Made by a program: the position numbers and the translations under genes. This document shows, piece after piece, positions 1-6,184 of a stretch of 64,000 nt of DNA (its first letter is position 1; each line of letters starts with the position of its first letter). Below the pieces are notes generated by a model. It was given only the letters and a program-made list of their open reading frames with translations, was not told where the DNA came from and ran no database searches. This stretch comes from Fuerstiella sp041398845 (GTDB lineage Bacteria; Planctomycetota; Planctomycetia; Planctomycetales; Planctomycetaceae), in assembly GCA_041398845.1 (NCBI GenBank), contig JAWKTZ010000006.1:2170001-2234000 (forward strand), read 5' to 3'.

Positions 1-729
1 GTGGCCGAGATCGCCGGGATGAGAGTTGTCCTGTGGATGCTGTAACACAAGATCGGGGCGTTCTTCGTAGACTCGCGACCAGGCAGAAGAGCAGGGAGCG
101 AACAGCTTGATGCTGTTCTGCCTGGCCAACGCCATGATCCGCCGTCGTCCTTCCTCCTCCCGATCTCCTTTACCCCAGCCCATTTCGTAAAAGATTGGTT
201 CCCCTCCTGCGGTTCGAATGGCCTGGCAGTACTTCGTCACAGCCTCGCGGTGTGCCAGACCGTCTTCATTGCCTTTGCCATCTCCGGTGATGAACCGGCA
301 GACGACCATCAGGCTGACATAGTCAAACTTCTCGTCCCGAATCTTGTCGAGGAACGACTGCCCCGGTTTGACTCCGTATTGGTAGTTGCACTCAGGGTCG
401 AGATACACGCGAATATCGCTGCCGCTGCGGCCAACGATTTCCGCAGTGACCGGTCGGTTCTGGATGTGGCCGCCACGTCCAGACACTAGCTTGGCGACTT
501 CTCCCGGCAGGTCGTTCCAGTACGTCGAACTGCTGCCGGCGAAGAGCAGTCGGACCGGGCGTGGCTCTGACGGCGAGTTCTCTTCAGACGGTTCTGCCTC
601 GAGCCCGTCCCTGCCGGACCCAACCAGCACGGCTAGAAGTATCAGCAGTTTGATAAGCGGACGGACTCTTCTGGAGTGCTCCGACTTGTCGGAGCTTTGG
701 ATTTCTGACTGCGTAGGTTGTTCTTTCAT
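1..729 (-). CDS. SGNH/GDSL-type hydrolase, secreted or lipid-anchored, 3' end cut by window edge
   Basis: At least 243 residues are visible; the stop lies beyond position 1. The ATG at 729 follows a GAGG ribosome-binding site. Residues about 10-21 (EIQSSDKSEHSR) are encoded by a family A repeat placed between the start codon and the hydrophobic signal segment IKLLILLAVLVG. The mature part opens with LLFAGSSSTYWNDLP, which fits the SGNH block I nucleophile region, and near the cut end DNSHPGDLGH fits the catalytic Asp-x-x-His block. The family consists of esterases or deacetylases, often acting on carbohydrate esters; the substrate here cannot be told. It is the last gene of a same-strand run of PSCyt/DUF1501 genes. 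The repeat-derived n-region is the unusual feature. Confidence 0.7.
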   Translation of the reverse strand, partial: MKEQPTQSEIQSSDKSEHSRRVRPLIKLLILLAVLVGSGRDGLEAEPSEENSPSEPRPVRLLFAGSSSTYWNDLPGEVAKLVSGRGGHIQNRPVTAEIVGRSGSDIRVYLDPECNYQYGVKPGQSFLDKIRDEKFDYVSLMVVCRFITGDGKGNEDGLAHREAVTKYCQAIRTAGGEPIFYEMGWGKGDREEEGRRRIMALARQNSIKLFAPCSSAWSRVYEERPDLVLQHPQDNSHPGDLGH

Positions 730-797
730 CGCTGACCTCGTCGTGTGGTCCACGTCTCAGGGAAACTAAAGCGGCGACGAGTCGCCGCACTCCAAAG
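672..797. repeat. Composite REP-like element 1 (A arm 672-705, B arm 768-797)
   Basis: Two hairpin arms face each other across a spacer of about 62 bp: A hairpin 678-695, B hairpin 771-788. In gene direction (minus) it begins 2 nt after the DUF1501 stop, its spacer holds the GAGG site and ATG of the SGNH gene, and its A arm encodes the first residues of that protein. Confidence 0.85.
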
Positions 798-799
798 TG

Positions 800-1276
800 T
801 CAGGCAATCACTTCGTCGACCACGCGCCCATACACGTCGGTCAGGCGGAAATCGCGGCCGGCGTAACGGTAAGTCAGCTTGTCGTGATCCAGCCCCAGCA
901 GGTGCAGGATCGTGGCGTGCGGGTCGTGCATGTGAACTTTGTTTTCGACGGCGAGGTAACCGAAGTCGTCCGTCGCGCCGTGGCTGTAGCCCGGCTTCAC
1001 GCCGCCGCCAGCCATCCAGATGGTGTAGCCGTGCGGGTTGTGGTCGCGGCCCGGGTTGCCTCGATCGATCTGCGCCACAGGCGTGCGACCGAACTCACCG
1101 GCCCACACGACCAGCGTGTCGTCCAGCAATCCGCGCCGGTCGAGGTCATCGATCAAAGCGGCGACAGGCTTGTCCGTTTGCGCGGCACTGGTCGGCATGT
1201 TCTGTTCGATGTTGCCGTGATGATCCCAGTGGTAGCCGGTGGCGACCTGGATGAACCGCACACCGGCCTCGGCCAT
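800..1276 (-). pseudogene. DUF1501 protein, C-terminal third only
   Basis: About 158 residues match the C-terminal end of DUF1501 proteins (Tat-exported, alkaline-phosphatase-like fold, usually about 450 residues and the usual partner of PSCyt/PSD1 proteins). Diagnostic stretches are AEAGVRFIQV, WDHHGNIEQNM, WAGEFGRTP and GRDHNPHGYTIWMAGGG. Homology begins at codon ATG-GCC-GAG at 1276, immediately beside a truncated B repeat, and the upstream two thirds of the gene are absent: the RAYT gene occupies that place. The likely former partner is the PSCyt1 gene at 2257-4746. Translation from 1276 is possible but the product would lack the Tat signal and most of the fold, so I call it a pseudogene. 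Confidence 0.8.
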
Positions 1277-1300
1277 GCGACGAGTCGCCGCACTCCAAAG
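1277..1300. repeat. Truncated B arm at the RAYT/DUF1501 junction
   Basis: The hairpin is incomplete on its left side (starts GCGACGAGTCGCCGC) and runs to CACTCCAAA. The RAYT stop at 1302-1304 abuts it on one side and the broken DUF1501 reading frame on the other, so it marks a rearrangement boundary. Confidence 0.75.
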
Positions 1301-1301
1301 G

Positions 1302-2021
1302 TCACACCATCCGCATGATCTCAAAGTCATCAAGGACTTTCAGTTGGTTGATCTTGAAGCCGTAGATTGTTTTCACCTGTGCTGGCGTGGCGGTGCGTTC
1401 GAACCACGCGGCGGAACACCAGCGATACTGATTGGCGACCGGAACCAGCCCATGGCGTACCGCATTCTGATGCACGTAATTCAGCCGCGCGAGGTATGAC
1501 TTCTCATAAGTCAGTGCCGTTTCCCAGAAGTTGTACCAGACCTGTCTGGAGACGCAGTTTTGTCGCCGATTGATCTCCCGGGCGGTATCCGCGTGGAGAT
1601 GAGTCAGAAACGGCTTGAGAGATTTCGAGTCTTCAAGAGCGTGCCCGACAAAGTGGTAGTGGTTGGAGAAGCACGCCCACGCCTCAAGCTGCCATCGGTA
1701 TTCTCTGGCCTTTGCGAGCAACTCAGCCTGCAGGAAATCCAATGCTGAGGCGTCGCGAAAGTGATGCTCTTTGTTGAGCGTCCCGGCGGTCACGATGTAA
1801 GTGCCCTTGCCGCCAAGCCGATGAATCGGAGCGTGCGGCCAGTCTGTGTGTTGCGGGACGATCGACGAGGTATCTCTTAGCGATTGAAGTTCGAGCTTCG
1901 TGACCAGCCGTTCGACTTCTGCAATCTGCAGCGGGTTCAACTGCGAAATTCGATTGGCAAGTTTGGAGTGCTCCGACTCGTCGGAGCTTTGGCTTTCCAT
2001 CGGCCTGTGGTCTGCTTTCAC
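1302..2021 (-). CDS. REP-associated tyrosine transposase (RAYT, Y1/HUH family)
   Basis: 239 residues with GTG start at 2021 preceded by AGAGGAG; an ATG seven codons inside is an alternative. The HUH motif is seen as FSNHYHFVGHA (His121 and His123) and the probable catalytic tyrosine is Tyr182 in NYVHQNAVRHGLV, the pattern that in this family reads Y-(I/V)-H-x-N-x-V-R-x-G-L-V. The Y1 domain starts near KGTYIVTAGTLN (about residue 72). RAYTs nick and rejoin single-stranded REP hairpins and are thought to spread REP/BIME sequences in trans. Here residues about 8-20 (MESQSSDESEHSK) are themselves encoded by a family A repeat, the gene is flanked by B arms on both sides, and two composite elements lie just upstream: a REPtron-like arrangement. 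No frameshift or stop is seen, so it may be active. Confidence 0.85.
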   Translation of the reverse strand: MKADHRPMESQSSDESEHSKLANRISQLNPLQIAEVERLVTKLELQSLRDTSSIVPQHTDWPHAPIHRLGGKGTYIVTAGTLNKEHHFRDASALDFLQAELLAKAREYRWQLEAWACFSNHYHFVGHALEDSKSLKPFLTHLHADTAREINRRQNCVSRQVWYNFWETALTYEKSYLARLNYVHQNAVRHGLVPVANQYRWCSAAWFERTATPAQVKTIYGFKINQLKVLDDFEIMRMV

Positions 2022-2085
2022 GCGAACGACTCCTCTGTCTCCGAACTGAATGAAATCGAAAGCGGTGACAAGTCACCGCAGTCCA
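1962..2085. repeat. Composite REP-like element 2 (A arm 1962-1997, B arm 2052-2085)
   Basis: Hairpins at 1970-1987 and 2062-2079. The spacer carries the AGAGGAG site and GTG start of the RAYT. It shares the sequence CGACTCCTCTGTC with the spacer of the element at 4689-4811, so the spacers are related as well as the arms. Confidence 0.85.
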
Positions 2086-2149
2086 ACGTTATGGAGTGCT
2101 CCGACTTGTCGGAGCTTTGGATATCCAGCGACGTGCGATCTGGTTTCAT
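2018..2149 (-). CDS. 43-residue leader ORF built entirely from repeats, upstream of the RAYT
   Basis: ATG at 2149 opens a frame MKPDRTSLDIQ... that runs through the A arm of one composite (IQSSDKSEHS) and the B arm of the next (CGDLSPLSIS) and ends in TGA at 2018-2020. That TGA overlaps the RAYT GTG start in a GTGA tetranucleotide. Such an overlap is the usual signature of translational coupling. There is only a weak GGGG upstream of the ATG. Whether it is translated is inference; the frame and overlap are directly visible. Confidence 0.45.
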   Translation of the reverse strand: MKPDRTSLDIQSSDKSEHSITLDCGDLSPLSISFSSETEESFA

Positions 2150-2254
2150 GTCAGCAACCCCGCTATCTAAAGAATGAAAGAAATCCAAAGCGGTGACAAG
2201 TCACCGCACTCCAACGTTATGAAATCCAAAGCGGTGACAAGTCACAGCACTCCA
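2092..2254. repeat. Composite REP-like element 3 (2092-2214) plus an extra B arm (2221-2254)
   Basis: A arm 2092-2125, B arm 2180-2214, then a second B arm in the same direction with one stem mismatch. The join CCAACGTTAT occurs at 2083-2092 and again at 2211-2220, 128 bp apart, which points to tandem duplication of one unit. The array fills the gene-free stretch between the RAYT and the PSCyt1 gene, whose TAA stop (2257-2259) lies 2 nt beyond. Confidence 0.85.
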
Positions 2255-2256
2255 GA

Positions 2257-4746
2257 TTACTCCACGAATTGAAACTGCGTGCTGCCGAGAATCGTCTGGC
2301 AGAGCTTCATGATGTCATGCTGCGAGAGCCCCGGTGGCCCGTCGGCCTGACGTTGCAGGTAGCCCACAAGCAGCCGCCGTTCAGCGTCCGTTGGCGGGCG
2401 GGCGGCGATCCACGCGAAGGTCTCGTCGACCACGTTCGACAGGCTGGCGTCGCGTGGTGTGTCCTTGAATTTCGTCGCGGCGATCCGTTCGGCACTGGAC
2501 TGCACGACACTGCTGTTGAGGAAATACAGAGCCTGCGGAGCGACGACTGTCTTCGGCCTCGCGCCCGTCACCATTGCGTTATTTGCAGAGTCGAACAGTT
2601 GCAGCACGTCGGGTTCGAGCGTGCGGATAACGGGCTGATAGATCGTCCGACGGCTGTCCTGAATCTTCAGGTAATCGCCCAGATTGCTGACGTCGCTGAT
2701 CGGCAACGAGTCCAGCATCCCCACGCCCGGCGTTGCGTCCAGCCGGCCACCCAAGACGAGCAACGTGTCGCGAATTTCTTCAGGATCCAGCCGTCGCCGA
2801 TGCTGACTGGAGAGCAGCCGGTTCTCCGGATCGGATTGTGGTGGTGAGCCGACGGCCTGCCGATAGGTCTGAGAGAGAACGAGTTCCCGCACCAGCGGTT
2901 TCAGCTTCCAGCCGCTGGCAATGAACTGTGTGGCGAGATCGTCCAGCAGTTGTGGATGCGACGGCTGCTCACCAGTGGTCCCGAAGTTATCGACGGACCG
3001 CACGAGCCCCTCGCGAAACAGGTGCTTCCAGACGCGGTTGACAAAGACGCGGGCGGTCAACGGGTTCTGCGGAGCGGTGAGCCACTGAGCGAATTGCAGT
3101 CGGCCACTGCCGGACGAATCGACTTCCGGCTGTCCCTCGAACGACGCGACCTGCAGAAATCCACGCGGCACGACATCACCATGACTGGCCGCCACACCGC
3201 GAATACGAAGGGCAACGTCTCCCGGCCGGGCCTGGTCGCGAACAGCCATCGCGTATGGCGGCAGCTTCGATTTGAACTCGCCCAACACCGCATCTGCTTT
3301 GGCCAGTTCGTCGCGAGCTGCCGTCAGTTCTTTGGAGTGCTCCGACTCGTCGGAGCTTTGGATTTCGTCGACCTTCTTCGCGGCCTGGAAGCGCTTGCTC
3401 GTTGCATTGATCCACGCGTAACGGTGCTCACTCAGGAACCCCTGCAGTTGCTCATCACCGCGCTCACCAAGTCCGCGGCGGCTCCAGTCTGACTCGTCTT
3501 CTTTCGGTCCGCCGAGCCGGTCATCGAGCGTCACCGTGCTGCTGAAAATGCCGCCCAGTGCGTAGTAGTCACGCTGCGGGATCGGATCGAACTTGTGATC
3601 GTGACAGCGGGCACATCCGAGCGTCATTCCCAGGAGTGCCTTGCCGATCGTGTCGAGTTGCTCGTCGATGACGTCCATCGTGAGCTGTTCCTTGTCGAAC
3701 GTGCCGAGCACCTTCGAACCCAGCAGCAGGTAGCCGGTCGCAATCAGGTTGTCGTCCCGCTGCTGTTGCGTTTCGTACGGCAACAGGTCGCCAGCAATCT
3801 GCATCTGCAGGAAGCGGTCGATCGGCAGGTCGGCGTTGAACGAGTCGATGAGCCAGTTGCGGTAATGCCACGCCTGAGGAAACGGTGGGTTGAAGCTGGA
3901 GCCGTTGCTGTCCGCATACCGCGCCACGTCGAGCCAGTGCCGCCCCCACTTCTCACCAAAATGCGGCGACGCGAGTAACTGATCGACAATCTGTTCGTAC
4001 GAGGCATCGCCAAAGGAAAAATAATTCGGCGGCAGGCCGGTCAGGTCGTACGTGACGCGGCGGATCAACACATCGCGGGCAGCAGGCGGCGACAGCGTCA
4101 ACTGGTACTCGGCCAGTTCTGAGCGAATGGCGTCGTCAACTCTGAAGTGCGGTGACTCGTCACCGCTTTGGTTTTCCCTTGGCGTCTCTGAAAAAGATGC
4201 GTCCGATTTCGAAGAAGGCGTCGATTGAGAACCAAAGCGGCGACGAGTCGCCGCACTCCAAAGCGGTCGAAAGGCCCACCACTGTTTGCCGACTTCGATG
4301 TCGATCGTTTTTCTCTGCGCCGCCTGACCTCCAGTGCGAGGATCAAAGGCGCCGGATTCAATCCACTTCTTCAGCAACGACAGGTCGCCAGCCGTGAGCT
4401 TGCCCTCCGGAGGCATCTGCAGGTTGTCGTTCTGATAGGTGACTGCCCGCCAAAGCAGGCTCTTTCCAGGCTCCCGCGGAACGATCGCCGGTCCGGAGTC
4501 ACCTCCCACCGTCCAGCCGGCCTTCGAATCGAGCACCAACCCACCGCTGGCTTCGCCCGCCTCGTGGCTGTGACACTCGTAGCAGTGCTGCTTCAGCAAC
4601 GGCTCGATGTATTCCGTGAAGAAGCCCGCTTCATCCGCTGAAACGGGAGTAGCGAACAGCAGCAGCGTCGCCAGAAAGGCGCAGCATCTGGAGTGCTCCG
4701 ACTTGTCGGAGCTTTGGATTTCCGACGGTTTACAGTCTGATATCAA
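2257..4746 (-). CDS. PSCyt1-DUF1549-DUF1553 (PSD1) planctomycete cytochrome protein
   Basis: About 829 residues from a TTG at 4746 that follows AGAGGAG by a normal spacing; no ATG precedes it in frame, and the frame is open to 4785. A repeat-encoded leader (EIQSSDKSEHSR) precedes the signal segment CAFLATLLLFATPVSA. Then come a PSCyt1 haem site QHCYECHSHE, the NLQMPPEGKLT motif, a DUF1549 block (LIRRVTYDLTGLP, EKWGRHWLDVARYADSNG), a second CxxCH in CARCHDHKFDPIPQRDYYAL, and a DUF1553 block (NPLTARVFVNRVWKHLFREG, QPSHPQLLDDLA). These proteins are exported, lineage-specific putative c-type cytochromes of unknown reaction. Two insertions made of repeats are in frame: about 41 residues at the PSCyt1/DUF1549 linker and 12 residues in a charged helix before DUF1553. 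Confidence 0.85.
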   Translation of the reverse strand: MISDCKPSEIQSSDKSEHSRCCAFLATLLLFATPVSADEAGFFTEYIEPLLKQHCYECHSHEAGEASGGLVLDSKAGWTVGGDSGPAIVPREPGKSLLWRAVTYQNDNLQMPPEGKLTAGDLSLLKKWIESGAFDPRTGGQAAQRKTIDIEVGKQWWAFRPLWSAATRRRFGSQSTPSSKSDASFSETPRENQSGDESPHFRVDDAIRSELAEYQLTLSPPAARDVLIRRVTYDLTGLPPNYFSFGDASYEQIVDQLLASPHFGEKWGRHWLDVARYADSNGSSFNPPFPQAWHYRNWLIDSFNADLPIDRFLQMQIAGDLLPYETQQQRDDNLIATGYLLLGSKVLGTFDKEQLTMDVIDEQLDTIGKALLGMTLGCARCHDHKFDPIPQRDYYALGGIFSSTVTLDDRLGGPKEDESDWSRRGLGERGDEQLQGFLSEHRYAWINATSKRFQAAKKVDEIQSSDESEHSKELTAARDELAKADAVLGEFKSKLPPYAMAVRDQARPGDVALRIRGVAASHGDVVPRGFLQVASFEGQPEVDSSGSGRLQFAQWLTAPQNPLTARVFVNRVWKHLFREGLVRSVDNFGTTGEQPSHPQLLDDLATQFIASGWKLKPLVRELVLSQTYRQAVGSPPQSDPENRLLSSQHRRRLDPEEIRDTLLVLGGRLDATPGVGMLDSLPISDVSNLGDYLKIQDSRRTIYQPVIRTLEPDVLQLFDSANNAMVTGARPKTVVAPQALYFLNSSVVQSSAERIAATKFKDTPRDASLSNVVDETFAWIAARPPTDAERRLLVGYLQRQADGPPGLSQHDIMKLCQTILGSTQFQFVE
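3331..3366. repeat. Single A arm inside the PSCyt1/PSD1 coding sequence
   Basis: 36 bp, hairpin 3339-3356, translated in frame on the minus strand as EIQSSDESEHSK between a basic and an acidic helical segment. It is the only A arm with no partner within 150 bp. Confidence 0.85.
4141..4263. repeat. Composite REP-like element 4, in frame inside PSCyt1/PSD1 gene
   Basis: B arm 4141-4176 (hairpin 4149-4166) and inverted B arm 4230-4263 (hairpin 4237-4254). Its 123 bp equal 41 codons. Minus-strand translation reads from WSAATRRRFGSQ to ENQSGDESPHF and falls between WWAFRPL and VDDAIRSELAEYQ, the variable linker between PSCyt1 and DUF1549. Confidence 0.85.
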
Positions 4747-4811
4747 GCTAACGACTCCTCTGTCGTCGAACGGAAAGAAATCCAAAGCGGTGACGAGTCA
4801 CCGCACTCCAA
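4689..4811. repeat. Composite REP-like element 5 at the DUF1552/PSCyt1 junction
   Basis: A arm 4689-4722 (hairpin 4695-4712), B arm 4777-4811 (hairpin 4787-4804). In gene direction the B arm contains the TGA of the upstream DUF1552 gene, the spacer holds AGAGGAG and the TTG start, and the A arm encodes the leader of the PSCyt1 protein. Confidence 0.88.
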
Positions 4812-6114
4812 AATCGGACAGCGTTCCGGTGCTGTCGGCGAAACGTTCTAAAGACACGCCCGCCGATGCGGCCAGTGTGAGCCACAGGTCGGCGAGCGGG
4901 CGGCGACCTGGATAATGCAAGTGCCCGACCTGTGGCATCAGGCCACCAGCGAGCAGCACCTGCAGGTCGGCATAGTTGTGTTTGTCGCCGTCGCTGATGC
5001 CGCTCCCCATCGCGATGCAGCACGAGTCGAGTAGTGTGCCCTCGCCGTCACGGATGCTCTTCAGTTTCTCGATGACATAGGCGTAAACGGAGACGTGGAA
5101 GTGGTCGATCTGCGTGATCTTCTCTTTTGCGTCATCACCTTTGGTGTGAGTCAGTACGTGGTGGTTTTGCGGGGCGTCGAACACACCGTGAAACATCCGT
5201 GGGCTGTCCCAGCGCTCGGGATCGACGATCAGCGTTGCGACACGGGTCAGGTCGAGTCGGACGGCGTGAACGATCAGATCCCCCATGAGCCGCAGGTACT
5301 CGCCGCGGTGTTCCGGGATGCCGGTCGGCTCCGGCAGCGGCGGCTGACCGATGCGCGCGGCCGCCTGTTCCGCGAGCTGAATCCGGCGTTCCGTCTGGCG
5401 AACGCTGTCAAGGTATTCGTCGAGCTTTTCCCGATCCGCAGCGCCCAGTTGTGTTGCGAGTCGCTTCGCATCGGCATGCACTTTGTCGAGTACGCTGCGA
5501 TTGAGCACGTCGCCATCGGGCTTGCCGAATAGTCGTTGAAAGACTTCGCGTGGATTCTTCTCCGTTTTCGCCGCGTGACCGGGGCCGTACCACGAGATCG
5601 ACTCGAAGTACTTCGTCTCCTTGCTGTTGGTAAAGTCGTTGCAGCTCAGTTCCAGCGACGGCAGCGGAGTCTCCCCGCCGATCCGCCGGGCGATCATCTG
5701 ATCGAGCGTGATGTTGGTCGGAAATCCGCCGTCGAGCGTTTCCTGCGGGGCAGAACTCGTCAGCCAGCACGAGCCACACTGAGCATGCACGCCAGTTCCG
5801 GGGACGAACTCCCGATCGAGCCCCGTCACCAGCGAGACCTGCTCTCGCAGTTTGGCGAGCGGTTCCAGCGCCGGCGGCAGAGTCCAGTCCCGGCCTGTGG
5901 TTTCGGGGAGAAAGGTCGCCTGGTTGTATCCGTTGGGCGTGTAGATGAAGGCGAATCGCTTCGGCGGCGAAGCAACATACGCATCGGCGCGGCATAGCGA
6001 TTCCAGCCACGGAAGTGCCAGTAATCCTGCCGCACCGCGGAGGAAGAGCCTTCTGGAGTGCTCCGACTTGTCGGAGCTTTGGTTTTCCATCGGCATGGAT
6101 TTGTCGGCAGTCAT
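4798..6114 (-). CDS. DUF1552 protein with Tat signal
   Basis: 438 residues from ATG at 6114 (MTADKS); another ATG lies 6 codons on. The leader MENQSSDKSEHS is encoded by an A arm and runs straight into the twin-arginine motif SRRLFLRGAAGLLALPWLESL. DUF1552 features include PKRFAFIYTPNGYNQATFLP, GTGVHAQCGSCWLTS, TNITLDQMIA and PRMFHGVFDAPQNHHVLTHT. DUF1552 proteins are planctomycete/proteobacterial exported proteins paired with DUF1592-type cytochromes; the reaction is unknown. The last residues (DFGVR) and the TGA at 4798-4800 come from the B arm, with the stop inside the hairpin. The gene lies downstream of its DUF1592 partner at 6171 and upstream of the PSCyt1 gene. Confidence 0.85.
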   Translation of the reverse strand: MTADKSMPMENQSSDKSEHSRRLFLRGAAGLLALPWLESLCRADAYVASPPKRFAFIYTPNGYNQATFLPETTGRDWTLPPALEPLAKLREQVSLVTGLDREFVPGTGVHAQCGSCWLTSSAPQETLDGGFPTNITLDQMIARRIGGETPLPSLELSCNDFTNSKETKYFESISWYGPGHAAKTEKNPREVFQRLFGKPDGDVLNRSVLDKVHADAKRLATQLGAADREKLDEYLDSVRQTERRIQLAEQAAARIGQPPLPEPTGIPEHRGEYLRLMGDLIVHAVRLDLTRVATLIVDPERWDSPRMFHGVFDAPQNHHVLTHTKGDDAKEKITQIDHFHVSVYAYVIEKLKSIRDGEGTLLDSCCIAMGSGISDGDKHNYADLQVLLAGGLMPQVGHLHYPGRRPLADLWLTLAASAGVSLERFADSTGTLSDFGVR

Positions 6115-6184
6115 AAGGTCTTCACGTTCATCGTTGGTGTCGGTGCCATGAAATCCAAAGCGGTGACGAGTCACCGCACTCCAG
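6054..6184. repeat. Composite REP-like element 6 at the DUF1592/DUF1552 junction
   Basis: A arm 6054-6088 (hairpin 6060-6077), B arm 6150-6184 (hairpin 6160-6177). The B hairpin contains the stop TGA (6171-6173) of the upstream gene; the spacer contains the DUF1552 start; the A arm encodes its n-region. Confidence 0.88.
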
